Below, piece by piece: positions 1 to 9,100 of a DNA stretch of 64,000 bases. The notes below the pieces were generated by a model. That model ran no database searches. It saw only the letters and a program-made list of their open reading frames with translations, and had not been told where the DNA came from. Origin of the DNA: Pedobacter punctiformis (lineage in GTDB: Bacteria; Bacteroidota; Bacteroidia; Sphingobacteriales; Sphingobacteriaceae); NCBI RefSeq assembly GCF_027213715.1, contig NZ_JAPWGM010000004.1, forward strand, positions 124,001-188,000, in the 5' to 3' direction. Position 1 is the first letter of the stretch. Every line of letters begins with the position of its first letter. Both the position numbers and the translations under genes were made by a program.

Positions 1-320
1 TCTTTTTTAATCTGGCCCTGAAGTTTCATAATTTCATCATTCTTCTCTACATCGATATAAATGGTATGTGGAGCAAATGCACTAAAATTCTTTAAAACCT
101 GTTCAAAGGTATTCATAAAACAAGCCCGTTCTAAAGCATCAAAGAACTTCTGTTCCTGTAAAGCTGAAGATAATTTTACAGGATTGTAAAGCGTAATATG
201 TGCTGGCCTTTTTAAAGATTCGTGAACATTATACTTTGCAGAAATGTCATTTCTGATGAGATCGATATCCTCTACTATACTTACTGGTGGGATAATACAA
301 ACTAAAAATAAATTTTCCAT
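1..320 (-). CDS. 2'-5' RNA ligase family protein (3' part outside window)
   Basis: Only the first ~106 residues lie in the window; the gene starts at the ATG complementary to 318-320 and runs off the left edge. The protein begins MENLFLVCIIPP and carries an HITL motif near residue 43, matching the first HxT/S motif of the 2H phosphoesterase superfamily (2'-5' RNA ligase/cyclic phosphodiesterase). The second HxT motif would lie outside the window, so activity cannot be judged. It is on the same strand as the next gene but separated by 70 bases that contain a small hairpin (ATTACTA/TAGTAAT near 328-350). The family call is an inference from one motif plus the hydrophobic N-terminal strand. Confidence 0.6.
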   Translation of the reverse strand, partial: MENLFLVCIIPPVSIVEDIDLIRNDISAKYNVHESLKRPAHITLYNPVKLSSALQEQKFFDALERACFMNTFEQVLKNFSAFAPHTIYIDVEKNDEIMKLQGQIKK

Positions 321-390
321 AGACTAAAATTACTAAAAATATTAGTAATTAATAGGCGTTTATGAAAAAAATAATTCCTTATGTCAGTCC

Positions 391-921
391 TCAAAAAAGA
401 TTTTTTAATCCATCAAACGTACTTTCAAAAAACGTAGAAAGATTTAAGCCGTTACTGTGATTAAAGTAAATAAATATGACGAATACAATTGCCACAAATA
501 TGATGAGTTTCCTGAAAGCAAAGGCAATTAAGATCAGTACGATAGGAATAATGAAGAGCCATAAACTATTAATGGTGTAAGGGCTTAAATCAGTATCTTT
601 TTTATACACGTAAACAAGCTTGCTGTGCGTACCTGTATCGTTTTGATGTTTGAGGTAAACAAATGTAGAACGTTCAATAGGAAGCGGTAATACTGCTACA
701 CCATCATTAAATTTTAAGCTTTGCGTAAAACCACTTACACTAAAGGTATAAATACCGTTAATGTTTTCGTTTGGCTTATTTAAAGAGTCGGCGGCAATAA
801 TGGCCAGTTTATTATTTTTAAGCAAATTTTCTTTAACAAGAAAATTATTAATGGCTGCGGTTTGGGCAAAGCCAAAAAAGCTGATTAAGCTGAGAGAAAA
901 GAAAATAAATAGTCGTTTCAT
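391..921 (-). CDS. Exported hypothetical protein with C-terminal membrane segments
   Basis: 176 residues with a clear signal peptide (MKRLFIFFSLSLISFFGFAQ, cleavage after about residue 20). A β-rich soluble part follows, then a strongly hydrophobic stretch at about residues 118-153, read as one long or two short membrane segments, with a short polar tail. The start codon overlaps the stop of the upstream patatin gene by four bases (ATGA), so the two are almost surely co-translated. I do not recognise the family. The context suggests an envelope protein working with, or simply co-expressed with, the patatin/outer-membrane protein. Confidence 0.7.
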   Translation of the reverse strand: MKRLFIFFSLSLISFFGFAQTAAINNFLVKENLLKNNKLAIIAADSLNKPNENINGIYTFSVSGFTQSLKFNDGVAVLPLPIERSTFVYLKHQNDTGTHSKLVYVYKKDTDLSPYTINSLWLFIIPIVLILIAFAFRKLIIFVAIVFVIFIYFNHSNGLNLSTFFESTFDGLKNLF

Positions 922-3236
922 TCTATAGAACGTTTGTTGTAAATTAAATAGCCAATGTGCAATAATACACCATTTCTTTTAACTGCATCATTATATAAAT
1001 TATAACTTAAGCTTACAGGGCCTACTGGCGTGTGATAAACCAAGCCGGTGGTGCCTGCATAACGTATTTTACTAATTGCCTTTGCATAATCAACATCCTG
1101 AAAATTATTGAGTTCGAATTCTTTATGCGGCAGGAAAAGATATCCTTCCAACCTGAAATCCAGATTCTTTTTTAAGCTATAAATATTTTTCACACCCCCG
1201 GCAATATAGGTAGTTGCTCTAAATTTATCCAGAAATAATGAACGGCTGTCTTGAAGTGGATAAAATGCCGGAGACATGAGTAAGCTAGAGTAATAATTTT
1301 TAAACAATGGCTGATTGGAGATTACACCTTCAATTAAATAGCCAAATGTATAATTTTTAAGGTGCAGGAAATAATTTTCCTGAGTTAATTTGATGCTTCC
1401 CCAATGTCTGATCTGCTGTTCTGGTAAGCCTTTGATAAATCCCGGCGTATTTCTGAAAATATTACCGGGGTTATAATTTTCACGTCCGGTGGTGTAATTA
1501 AAACTCAAAGAGAAACTTTGACCTCTGGTTGCATATTGCTTTCTGTTGAGTGAGTTCTTCTCTAAATTTAAGGAACCTTTAAAGCCATTAAAAATCGTTT
1601 GGTCTAAAATATCACCCACTGCAAACGTATTATTCGGACTGTAACGGTCATTATTATTGATGAACGTAGAGTGTAATACAATTTTAGTGTTGTGGTTTAG
1701 CGGCATACCTATCATCAAATCAATTTTACGATCAGATTGTTCGATGTAAATAGGGCGGGGGTTTTCAATAAAAATTTGACTGGTGTTGTAAAAATTCCAG
1801 TGATTATAAGTTAATTCTGCTGCTAAAAAGAGGGGTAAACGGGTAGGGTAATCTACACGGCCATTAATTTGTACGGATTCATAAAAGCGGCCAGAATAAA
1901 AACTGGTACCGAAAGTATACGCCTTTCTGTTTAAATAGTTGTATTCGGCACCTAAAAAAACATTGCTGATTGGCCTGGTGGAGATATTCCCGCCTAAATC
2001 AAGCTTGAAACTTCTTTTCGGTTTGGCAATTACTTCAAAGGTATAACTATCTGTTGCAGCCTGATAAGATATTCTGGGATAAATGGTTTCAAAAGTTTGA
2101 TCGGCAACCAATTTATAATAACCACGCTTAATATCCTGAAGATTGAAAGTTGTTTTATCGCTTTTAAAAAGCCGTTCAACATATTTTTTCTGATCGTTGT
2201 TAACCCCCGATACCGTTACATTGCTAAATAGAAGGTCTGGTTTTTTGGCATTAAACTGTGCCCGTTTCTTTTCCAATTCCTCATCGCTTACTCTGTTGCT
2301 GATTAAAGCCTTAATTTTAGGCATATTAGCCATGGTTGCTTCGTAACCTTTTTGAATGAGCTCTTTTACCGGTGAGAAGTTAGAAACACTGTAATCGCCT
2401 ACCTCCGGTTGAATGTAAACCCCATTTTTACCAATCATAGTAGAATCAGACTTAGATAAAAACATGAACACCAAAAAGCGGTTCATCAGTCTGTCATCTA
2501 TATTTTTAGGGTATTCGTTATACGTTTTAGAGGATACATTGGCTCCAATAATATAATCCGGCTTAAATTCTTTGGTCATTACATCCACCGGGAAATTATT
2601 GTAGAGCCCACCATCAAAAACATATTTGTTATCCAGCTTAATCGGGCGATAAATAACCGGAACCGTCATGGTTGCCCTAACTGCTTCGGCTAAACTGCCT
2701 TTGCTTACAGTAATGCTTTCTTGCGACAATACATCGGCTACCATACACCTGTAAGGAATGAAAAGGTTATTAAAATTATCTTTTGAAACCGCAGATGCCT
2801 GAGAGAAAAGCTCCAGAAAGGCAAAATTTAGTGGAATATCATTAATCAGGTTAGACCTGAAACTGAAGTGAAACCCGGTATCAATGGCAACTTTAGCGGT
2901 AAGCATAGAAGCATTAGGTGCGTTTTTTTGAAAGAAAAAAGTGTAATCGCTTGTGTAACGGCCATTTACCCAGTTTTGAAAATCGTTGCTCAAAGCAATT
3001 TTTTCTATTTGTGCCGGAGAATAACCCGAAGCATACATGGCACCAACAATGCCTCCCATTGAGGTTCCGGTAATATAATCTATCGGGATATGGTTTTCTT
3101 CCAGTGCTTTTAGCGTACCAATATGCGCCAAACCTTTTGCACCACCGCCACTAAAAACAAGACCTACCTTTTGCGCATGTAACTGGATACAGCACAGGAA
3201 AAGAAGCATCAGCAAAAAACATCTAAAAGTAAGCAC
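918..3236 (-). CDS. Patatin-like phospholipase with C-terminal outer-membrane barrel
   Basis: 772 residues: signal peptide 1-22, then a patatin domain (about 23-310) with the oxyanion loop GGGAKG (30-35), nucleophile motif GTSMG with Ser59, and the catalytic-dyad DGG with Asp208. All expected catalytic residues are present, so lipid acyl hydrolase activity is likely. The C-terminal half (from about 335) has one POTRA-like segment followed by a β-strand-rich region resembling BamA/FhaC barrels, the architecture of PlpD-like type Vd proteins. The patatin domain may therefore be displayed at or passed through the outer membrane. It overlaps the downstream small membrane-protein gene by 4 bp. Family and architecture are confident; physiological substrate is unknown. 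Confidence 0.88.
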   Translation of the reverse strand: MLTFRCFLLMLLFLCCIQLHAQKVGLVFSGGGAKGLAHIGTLKALEENHIPIDYITGTSMGGIVGAMYASGYSPAQIEKIALSNDFQNWVNGRYTSDYTFFFQKNAPNASMLTAKVAIDTGFHFSFRSNLINDIPLNFAFLELFSQASAVSKDNFNNLFIPYRCMVADVLSQESITVSKGSLAEAVRATMTVPVIYRPIKLDNKYVFDGGLYNNFPVDVMTKEFKPDYIIGANVSSKTYNEYPKNIDDRLMNRFLVFMFLSKSDSTMIGKNGVYIQPEVGDYSVSNFSPVKELIQKGYEATMANMPKIKALISNRVSDEELEKKRAQFNAKKPDLLFSNVTVSGVNNDQKKYVERLFKSDKTTFNLQDIKRGYYKLVADQTFETIYPRISYQAATDSYTFEVIAKPKRSFKLDLGGNISTRPISNVFLGAEYNYLNRKAYTFGTSFYSGRFYESVQINGRVDYPTRLPLFLAAELTYNHWNFYNTSQIFIENPRPIYIEQSDRKIDLMIGMPLNHNTKIVLHSTFINNNDRYSPNNTFAVGDILDQTIFNGFKGSLNLEKNSLNRKQYATRGQSFSLSFNYTTGRENYNPGNIFRNTPGFIKGLPEQQIRHWGSIKLTQENYFLHLKNYTFGYLIEGVISNQPLFKNYYSSLLMSPAFYPLQDSRSLFLDKFRATTYIAGGVKNIYSLKKNLDFRLEGYLFLPHKEFELNNFQDVDYAKAISKIRYAGTTGLVYHTPVGPVSLSYNLYNDAVKRNGVLLHIGYLIYNKRSIE

Positions 3237-3265
3237 CCCTAAAAATAAGGTTTTACTTTTAAAGT

Positions 3266-3739
3266 TTAGTTCAATATAAAGATGTTATATGTTAAAAATG
3301 ATGCAAAAGTTACCCAAAGGATGTATGGAATGAAAAGTAAACCTGCCCATTTATCAATTTTGTAAAATACATAGGCATTTATAAGAATTACCAGTAATAA
3401 CAGAATAATTTCTGCCAGTGCAAAACCAATTTCGTGCAGATAGAAAAATATAAACGACCAGCTTAAATTTAAAACCAACTGAATCAGATAAATGGCAACA
3501 GTTCGGGGAAAGTGAACAATTTTATCTCTTTTCATCCAAACCAAATAGGCTGCAATACCGATCAGGATATAAATTGTTGTCCAGGCGTATGGAAATACCC
3601 AGTTTGGCGGGTTAAATGATGGCTTGTTAAGGATTGGATACCAGGTTTTTACAGATTGTGCCGTTGCCCAGCCGCCCAATGCACCAATTCCAAGGGTTAG
3701 GGCAATGCTAAGGATAAGCGCTAAAGGTTTAAATTTCAT
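3266..3739 (-). CDS. TspO/MBR family tryptophan-rich sensory protein
   Basis: 157 residues with five predicted membrane helices and the conserved tryptophan-rich loops of the TspO/PBR family: W-YP-L-KPSFNPPNWVFP near residues 30-50 and WAGLLFIPYILWVTFASFLT near the C-terminus. Length matches bacterial TspO (about 155-160). Family members bind porphyrins and have been linked to oxidative stress and tetrapyrrole handling. The gene is alone between the patatin and M28 genes, same strand, with a 29-base gap to the patatin gene, so it could share a transcript. Function here is inferred only from the family. Confidence 0.9.
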   Translation of the reverse strand: MKFKPLALILSIALTLGIGALGGWATAQSVKTWYPILNKPSFNPPNWVFPYAWTTIYILIGIAAYLVWMKRDKIVHFPRTVAIYLIQLVLNLSWSFIFFYLHEIGFALAEIILLLLVILINAYVFYKIDKWAGLLFIPYILWVTFASFLTYNIFILN

Positions 3740-3784
3740 TTTGCTAATTTGACTTTAAACAATAATAAAACCTAAAAGTTTTAC

Positions 3785-5134
3785 CTAACGGCCAATTCCC
3801 GGTACTACCGGTAAACTTTCATTATCTTCTGATCCAACACTTTGAACGGCAAATAAATAATTGTCTTTACTATAAGGCAAACGCAATTCTGTAGCCGTTG
3901 TATAAAACTTTTTCTGCCAAACCGGACTGCTTGTTTCGCGCATAAGCACATAATAACCTTTATTTATACCTGCTGCGGGTGCTTTCCAATATAAAAAAGT
4001 AGAGTTGCTCAAATTTTTAACATCAACTTTTACCTCTTGTGGGGTAGCGGGCGCCTTAGCTAAATTGGCCAGCACTGAAATGTTTACTGCAGTATTTTTC
4101 CTCAGGTATTCAAAGTCCATATACTCTATTAAATCGCCATATTTAATGCCGTTTTCTGTTCTTAAGTCCTGATGCTGATGTTCGAAATTTTCGTTCATTT
4201 CAGTAATTCTAACTGCAGTAAAGCCATTTTCAACAAAAGGAGTATGGTCTCCACCACGTAAAAAACGATCGTTTCTGTAAATTAATTTTACCTCCAGCTG
4301 ATCTACATAACGTTCGCCAATTTCTTTTACATAACGAGCCAGCTGTCTGCTTTTTCCATCATTCTCTAAACCAAACTGCCTGATGTTTTTTGCATTTTTA
4401 TCTAAATCCAAAGCTGGCAAACCTTCGCTAAAAACCCGGAGTTTGGTGTTGTCTATAACCTGGGTTTCACTGCTGTTGTTGCTGCCAATCATGTCGTTAT
4501 TAAGCATTGCTTCAATTTCCCAGCCTTCTTTCTTTGCTTTTCCGGCCATAAAACCAGATCCCAATAGCGATTGTTCTTCGCCACTTACGGCAACAAAAAT
4601 TACTGTTGCAGGAAATTTATATTGACTCATAATTCTTGCTGCTTCAATTACTCCAGCAACGCCGCTTCCATCATCGTTGGCACCCGGCGCATCACTAATG
4701 CGGTTCATTACATCGGTAACCCGGCTATCTAAATGCCCGCTGACTACAAAAACACGTTTATCATTGGGGTCGGTACCCTTTAAAACCGCTACTGCATTAC
4801 CTAATAAAGTGGGTGCATCAACTCTTTTTCCATCCGCTTTAATGGTCACCGTATCTAAAAAGGCTGAAAGACGACCATCACTTTGTTTTGCAAACTGGCT
4901 AAACTTACTTACCACCCAGTTTCTTGCTGCGCCAATGCCATTTTTCTTGCTTTTTTGATCACTCAGTGTATTTCTGGTACCAAAAGAAACCATTTTGGTG
5001 ATGTAAGATTTTAGGGAATCTGCGTTAACCGCTTTTACCATTTTTTCAATGTCTGTATGCCGTTTAACAATAGTTTGGGCATTTGATACTAAACTAAAAC
5101 AGGTAAACAATAAAAGAATGCAGCATTTTTTCAT
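3785..5134 (-). CDS. Secreted M28 family zinc aminopeptidase
   Basis: 449 residues with signal peptide (about 1-19, ending SNAQ). The M28 co-catalytic zinc site is complete: His134/Asp136 (SGHLDS), bridging Asp154 (GANDDGSG), Glu186-Glu187 (SGEEQ), Asp214 (NNDMIGSN) and His297 (GGDHTPF). The last ~85 residues look like a fibronectin-III-like β domain. The predicted role is removal of N-terminal residues from peptides in the periplasm or outside the cell. It is transcribed away from the large SusCD operon across a 1 kb divergent regulatory region, so the shared upstream DNA might coordinate both, although nothing proves it. Confidence 0.9.
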   Translation of the reverse strand: MKKCCILLLFTCFSLVSNAQTIVKRHTDIEKMVKAVNADSLKSYITKMVSFGTRNTLSDQKSKKNGIGAARNWVVSKFSQFAKQSDGRLSAFLDTVTIKADGKRVDAPTLLGNAVAVLKGTDPNDKRVFVVSGHLDSRVTDVMNRISDAPGANDDGSGVAGVIEAARIMSQYKFPATVIFVAVSGEEQSLLGSGFMAGKAKKEGWEIEAMLNNDMIGSNNSSETQVIDNTKLRVFSEGLPALDLDKNAKNIRQFGLENDGKSRQLARYVKEIGERYVDQLEVKLIYRNDRFLRGGDHTPFVENGFTAVRITEMNENFEHQHQDLRTENGIKYGDLIEYMDFEYLRKNTAVNISVLANLAKAPATPQEVKVDVKNLSNSTFLYWKAPAAGINKGYYVLMRETSSPVWQKKFYTTATELRLPYSKDNYLFAVQSVGSEDNESLPVVPGIGR

Positions 5135-5335
5135 ATGGAATCAAATTGAAAGGCTAATGTATTAAATGATTGGTGATTACTATTAGTGTAGGGCTGTAAC
5201 AATTTGAACATAAAAACCTTTTAATTGAAAGGGATCAGCCATTTGGCATAAATGTACATTTGATCAGGATGTATTTATATTAAAGAATTACAACCCTTTA
5301 GTGAATCTCTCCTTTGTTTATGCAACTTAGACTAA

Positions 5336-5347
5336 GCAAACGTTTGC
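5336..5347. promoter_or_regulatory. LacI-type operator-like palindrome, copy 1
   Basis: Perfect 12-base palindrome GCAAACGTTTGC, followed by G as in copy 2. Three bases downstream (5350-5357) is TAAGTTTG, a perfect match to the Bacteroidota -7 element TAnnTTTG, so a bound protein would sit between the -33 and -7 regions. A central CG within A/T-rich arms is typical of LacI-family operators. No regulator gene is in the window; it would act in trans. Confidence 0.5.
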
Positions 5348-5440
5348 GCTAAGTTTGTTATTATTTAGTTTCCAACCTGTTTCGATTTTTAATCAAGTGC
5401 TTAATTTGTAGTGATTTATTTTGATGTTTGGCCATAGGCG

Positions 5441-5456
5441 TAGGTAAGTTTACCTA
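5441..5456. promoter_or_regulatory. Palindrome TAGGTAA-gt-TTACCTA
   Basis: Seven-base perfect arms separated by two bases. It lies between the two GCAAACGTTTGC copies and shares the GGTA/TACC core with further symmetric sites closer to the SusC gene. A protein-binding site is an inference from symmetry and position. Confidence 0.3.
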
Positions 5457-5579
5457 AAAAAACAAAAAAGTAAGAATATGGAAACATTAAAAACAAAATT
5501 CTTCTTGTTATGCCATAATAAATTGTATCCATAAGCTTAATGTTATATGTGCGGTTTTCTCTGTTGGCTCTGTTTTTAG

Positions 5580-5591
5580 GCAAACGTTTGC
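5580..5591. promoter_or_regulatory. LacI-type operator-like palindrome, copy 2
   Basis: Second exact copy of GCAAACGTTTGC, also followed by G, 244 bases downstream of the first and about 600 bases upstream of the SusC start. Two identical operators at this spacing would suit DNA looping by a tetrameric LacI-like regulator. The recurrence is seen directly; the regulator class is inferred. Confidence 0.5.
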
Positions 5592-5867
5592 GTTAAAAAA
5601 AATAAAAATCGGGTTTGTTTAATTTTTAACTTGGATTAATAATAGGGCAAAGAAGTATATTTTTTTGCTGATAGGACTTAATAAAATATTGCTTTTAACC
5701 AGGTATAATAACAACGAAACTACCTCTGACCAGGGTAGATTTTAAAAACAAATAAAGATTTTCTTTTCTGCTGCAACAGTTAGAGATCAAAACATAAACC
5801 ATCAACTTAAACCAAAACCAATGAATAAAAAATTTACTCCCTATTACAAAGAATAACAACATCCTAA

Positions 5868-5885
5868 AAAATACCCAGGTATTTT
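5868..5885. promoter_or_regulatory. Palindrome AAAATACC-ca-GGTATTTT
   Basis: Eight-base perfect arms with a 2-base spacer, about 300 bases upstream of the SusC start. It could be a dyad operator or a small RNA hairpin in the leader; a 2-base spacer favours a DNA site over an RNA stem-loop. Confidence 0.35.
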
Positions 5886-5912
5886 AATTTTTTAAGCAAG
5901 CTTAATAAAAAA

Positions 5913-5933
5913 TATACCCTTAACTAAGGTATA
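5913..5933. promoter_or_regulatory. Looser dyad TATACC-9-GGTATA
   Basis: Six-base arms separated by nine bases, 28 bases downstream of the tighter TACC/GGTA palindrome. A related CTACC-9-GGTAG dyad sits at 5720-5738. The repetition of this core in one leader is the reason for listing it. Confidence 0.25.
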
Positions 5934-6186
5934 GTTGAGCAAGAAAAGCAGGAGAATTGAAATGCCTTCACTCCCGGGTTTTTTAACAAACAAACAAAAA
6001 GCTTTTAAACTTATAAATAGTTATAAAAACAGACACTAACCTTTAAACCAAATTCTATGTTCAAAAAATTTACTTCTTTTTCTATGGCATTGGTGTGCCC
6101 AAAAATCTCAAACAGACATAATTGGCCCCGAAAGTTTTAACAGATCAATTATTCCTTATTAATAAAACTTAATTAAACTAATAAAA

Positions 6187-9100
6187 ATGGTTAAAATCAT
6201 TAAAGGTATTTTTTGTGCCTTGTTGTTATCTATTTTTGGTTTCTCAGTCGTTCAGGCTAAAACTCTTGTTGGGAAAGATTTTAAAATTAATCTTTATAAC
6301 AGGGTGTGTAAAGGAGGTGACCTGATAAAGGTAAAGAATCAAACACTTGCTATTGATACAAATAAGAAGCAAAAAACAGCAAAAGATTCTACATTAAAAG
6401 TTGCTGGCGAAAAAGATACTTTAGGCCGAAATATAAGGCTAAACAGGCTTTTTAAGGGTAATAAAGACTCATTATCTGTTGGAATATCCAGAGCGATACC
6501 AAATTTATCTTTACAGCAGATGCTTAAAGGTAATATTGCCGGATTATATGTTCAGGAAACCACCGGAGAACCCGGTACGGAACAAAGCATGATTATTCAG
6601 GGTACATCCTCCCCAATTTTTAATAAGAGAGATATTTATAACGTACAACCTGTTGTATATATTAATGGGATTCCTTTAGTTCAGGATAATCCCTTTGCTT
6701 ATGATGTTCAGAAATACGATTACAACAGAATCGGACCTGCAACCAATCTATTATCTTCCATAGATATAGATAACATAGCTTCGATTGAAGTTATAAAAGA
6801 TCCGGTTTCATTGGCCAAACTTGGTCCAAATGCCGCTAATGGAGCAATTTGGATTACCACCAGGGCTGCAAAGAGCGGAACAAGAGAAATTAGTGTTAAT
6901 TCTTACTTCGGGATGGTACAAGCCAGTAATGTAAGTACGGTTAATGGTGTATTTGAAAACAACTTCAGAAAGCCTTTTTATCAAAAATATGCTACCGCTG
7001 ACAACTATGCCAATTATGCTTCTTACTTAAAAGATTCTACCAACACCGATTACTTTGGGAAATCTAACTGGAATGATTCATATTATAAAACCAATCCGAC
7101 TTACTCCGTAGATTTAGGTATTTCCGGAGGTTCTGATCGTGCAAATTTTAGATTTTTTGGTTCAGGAACAAAGAGCGCAGGCAATGCCGATGCAACTTCT
7201 TTAACCCGTTATAATGCTTCGTTTGCTATTAATATGGCACCATTTGATTGGGTAACGGTTTCAAGTTTTATTAATGCATCGAGGTTGGACAGGGCTAGAA
7301 ACAGAAGTTTGAGAGATCGTTTTGCTGAGGTTAGGTATTTACCGGATCTTGTAAATCCACTTTCGCCAAATAAAGACAATTATCAAACTTTTTTAGATGA
7401 GTATGATAAAGTGGTTGATGATAACCGTAACAATCTGGTAAACGGATCGCTATCTCTAAATTTTAAATTAACACCGAGGTTAAATTTTGTTACCAGTTTA
7501 TTATTTGATTATAATGAAGGTATCCGTGATGCATTTTTTCCTTCTACTTTGATGGAGAAAGTAAATTATGTATCTAATTATTTTGGTTATAACCAGCGTT
7601 TTGGACTTAATAATGTATTGACTTATAAATATGATTTAAATAAGGATCATAAATTTCAATTTGGCTTAGGGCAAACCACTCAGGGCGATACCTATAAATA
7701 CAATTACGCCAGAGCTTATAACGGGCCTAATGATTTTATTAAAATAAATGTAGTTAGTGGAAACTCGAATGCAGGTTATGATAAAAATGGTAATATTATT
7801 TACTTAAATACTTTAGCAGAAAAGGCTTCTGGTTTTTATGTGTTCAGGTATACGGATAAAATGAAAAACGGTTTAGTGTCGTTTCATGCATCGGCTAAAT
7901 ATGAATATAAAGACTTATTAACTTTTGCAGGTATCATCAGAAGAGATGGATCGTCTAACGGGCAACCAGATAGCAGATGGATTACTACTCCTGCGGTTAG
8001 TGCTGAATGGAACCTTAAAAATCAATTCCTTAAAAACAACAATTTCTTCAATTCGTTAACTGCGGGTGTATCCTGGGGGCGAAGTGCTAAAATTTTTACA
8101 GATGACAGATTTGGTGCAGGCCCGCAATACCGGGTAGAGTATGGCTGGAATGAAGAACCTACTATTCCAACTTTTGGTGCTGCAATGGGGGTTTCAAGAC
8201 CTTATAATACAGGTTGGGTTGGCTACGGAATCACATTGCCTTACTCAGACAGATTTAACTTTACCCTTGCATCATCTTTATTTCGCGGAAGAATAGACGC
8301 TGCTGTTTCACTTTATAACAGAGATGATAAAAATCAGTTGTTAAACTTACCTGTTGCGGCCGAGAGTGGTTATGCAAGCATTTACAAAAATGGGATGTGG
8401 ATTAATAACAAAGGTGCAGATGTGCTGATTAGTGCTCAAGTTTTAACTAATGAAAATAAATTAAGCTGGTCTTCAACTTTAAACTTTGGCTTTAACAAAA
8501 ATACCCTTAAAGCTTTACCTGATAATTTAAATTCATTGGTTATCGGTGATAATAAATTAACCGTTGGCCACTCAGTAGGTTCGTATTGGCTTTACAGCAA
8601 TGCAGGTATTTATAATTCGGATGCTGAAGTTCCGGTGAATCCTGCAAACAATAAAAAACTTGCATTTAATGGTATTGCTTTAAAAGCAGGTGATCCGAAA
8701 TGGGTTGATTATAATGGCGATTATAATGTAACAGATGCGGATAAAGTTATGAAAGGAGATCGTTTACCTAAACTTACAGGAGGCTGGGGTAACACCTTTA
8801 ACTATGGTAATTTCACTTTAAATTTTAACTTCTTCTTTGCTCTGGGCCAAAAAGCAATCAACCAGTTTGATGCTTCGAGATATGATTTTGCAAACCGCGA
8901 AACGGCAAGTGATATTAACTCAATAAAAGAAATCACAACCTGGCAAACCAGTGATAATATTAAAACTTATCCGATATATAATACCTGGAGTAATGTTGTT
9001 CCGTATCGCGTAGATCAGGATTTATTTTTGGAAAATGCTTCTTATGTAAAATTAAGATCATTAACATTTGGTTATGATCTGTCAAAAGCACGTTTCCTTT

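Larger units (their letters stand above)
5135..6186. other. 1 kb divergent regulatory region upstream of the SusCD operon
   Basis: No full gene is seen in this stretch. It separates the M28 peptidase (minus) from the SusC gene (plus) and is packed with symmetry elements listed separately: two GCAAACGTTTGC palindromes, TAGGTAA-gt-TTACCTA, AAAATACC-ca-GGTATTTT and a looser TATACC/GGTATA pair. It also holds two similar leader-like stretches, each beginning an abortive reading frame with a KKFT N-terminus (5821-5856 and 6057-6140). Length and density of symmetry suggest transcription control of the operon and a long 5' leader. Confidence 0.6.

Noticed and set aside
2868-3062. Plus-strand open frame inside the patatin gene
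   Set aside because: It lies wholly opposite a well-supported patatin domain and has no recognisable features; a shadow frame.
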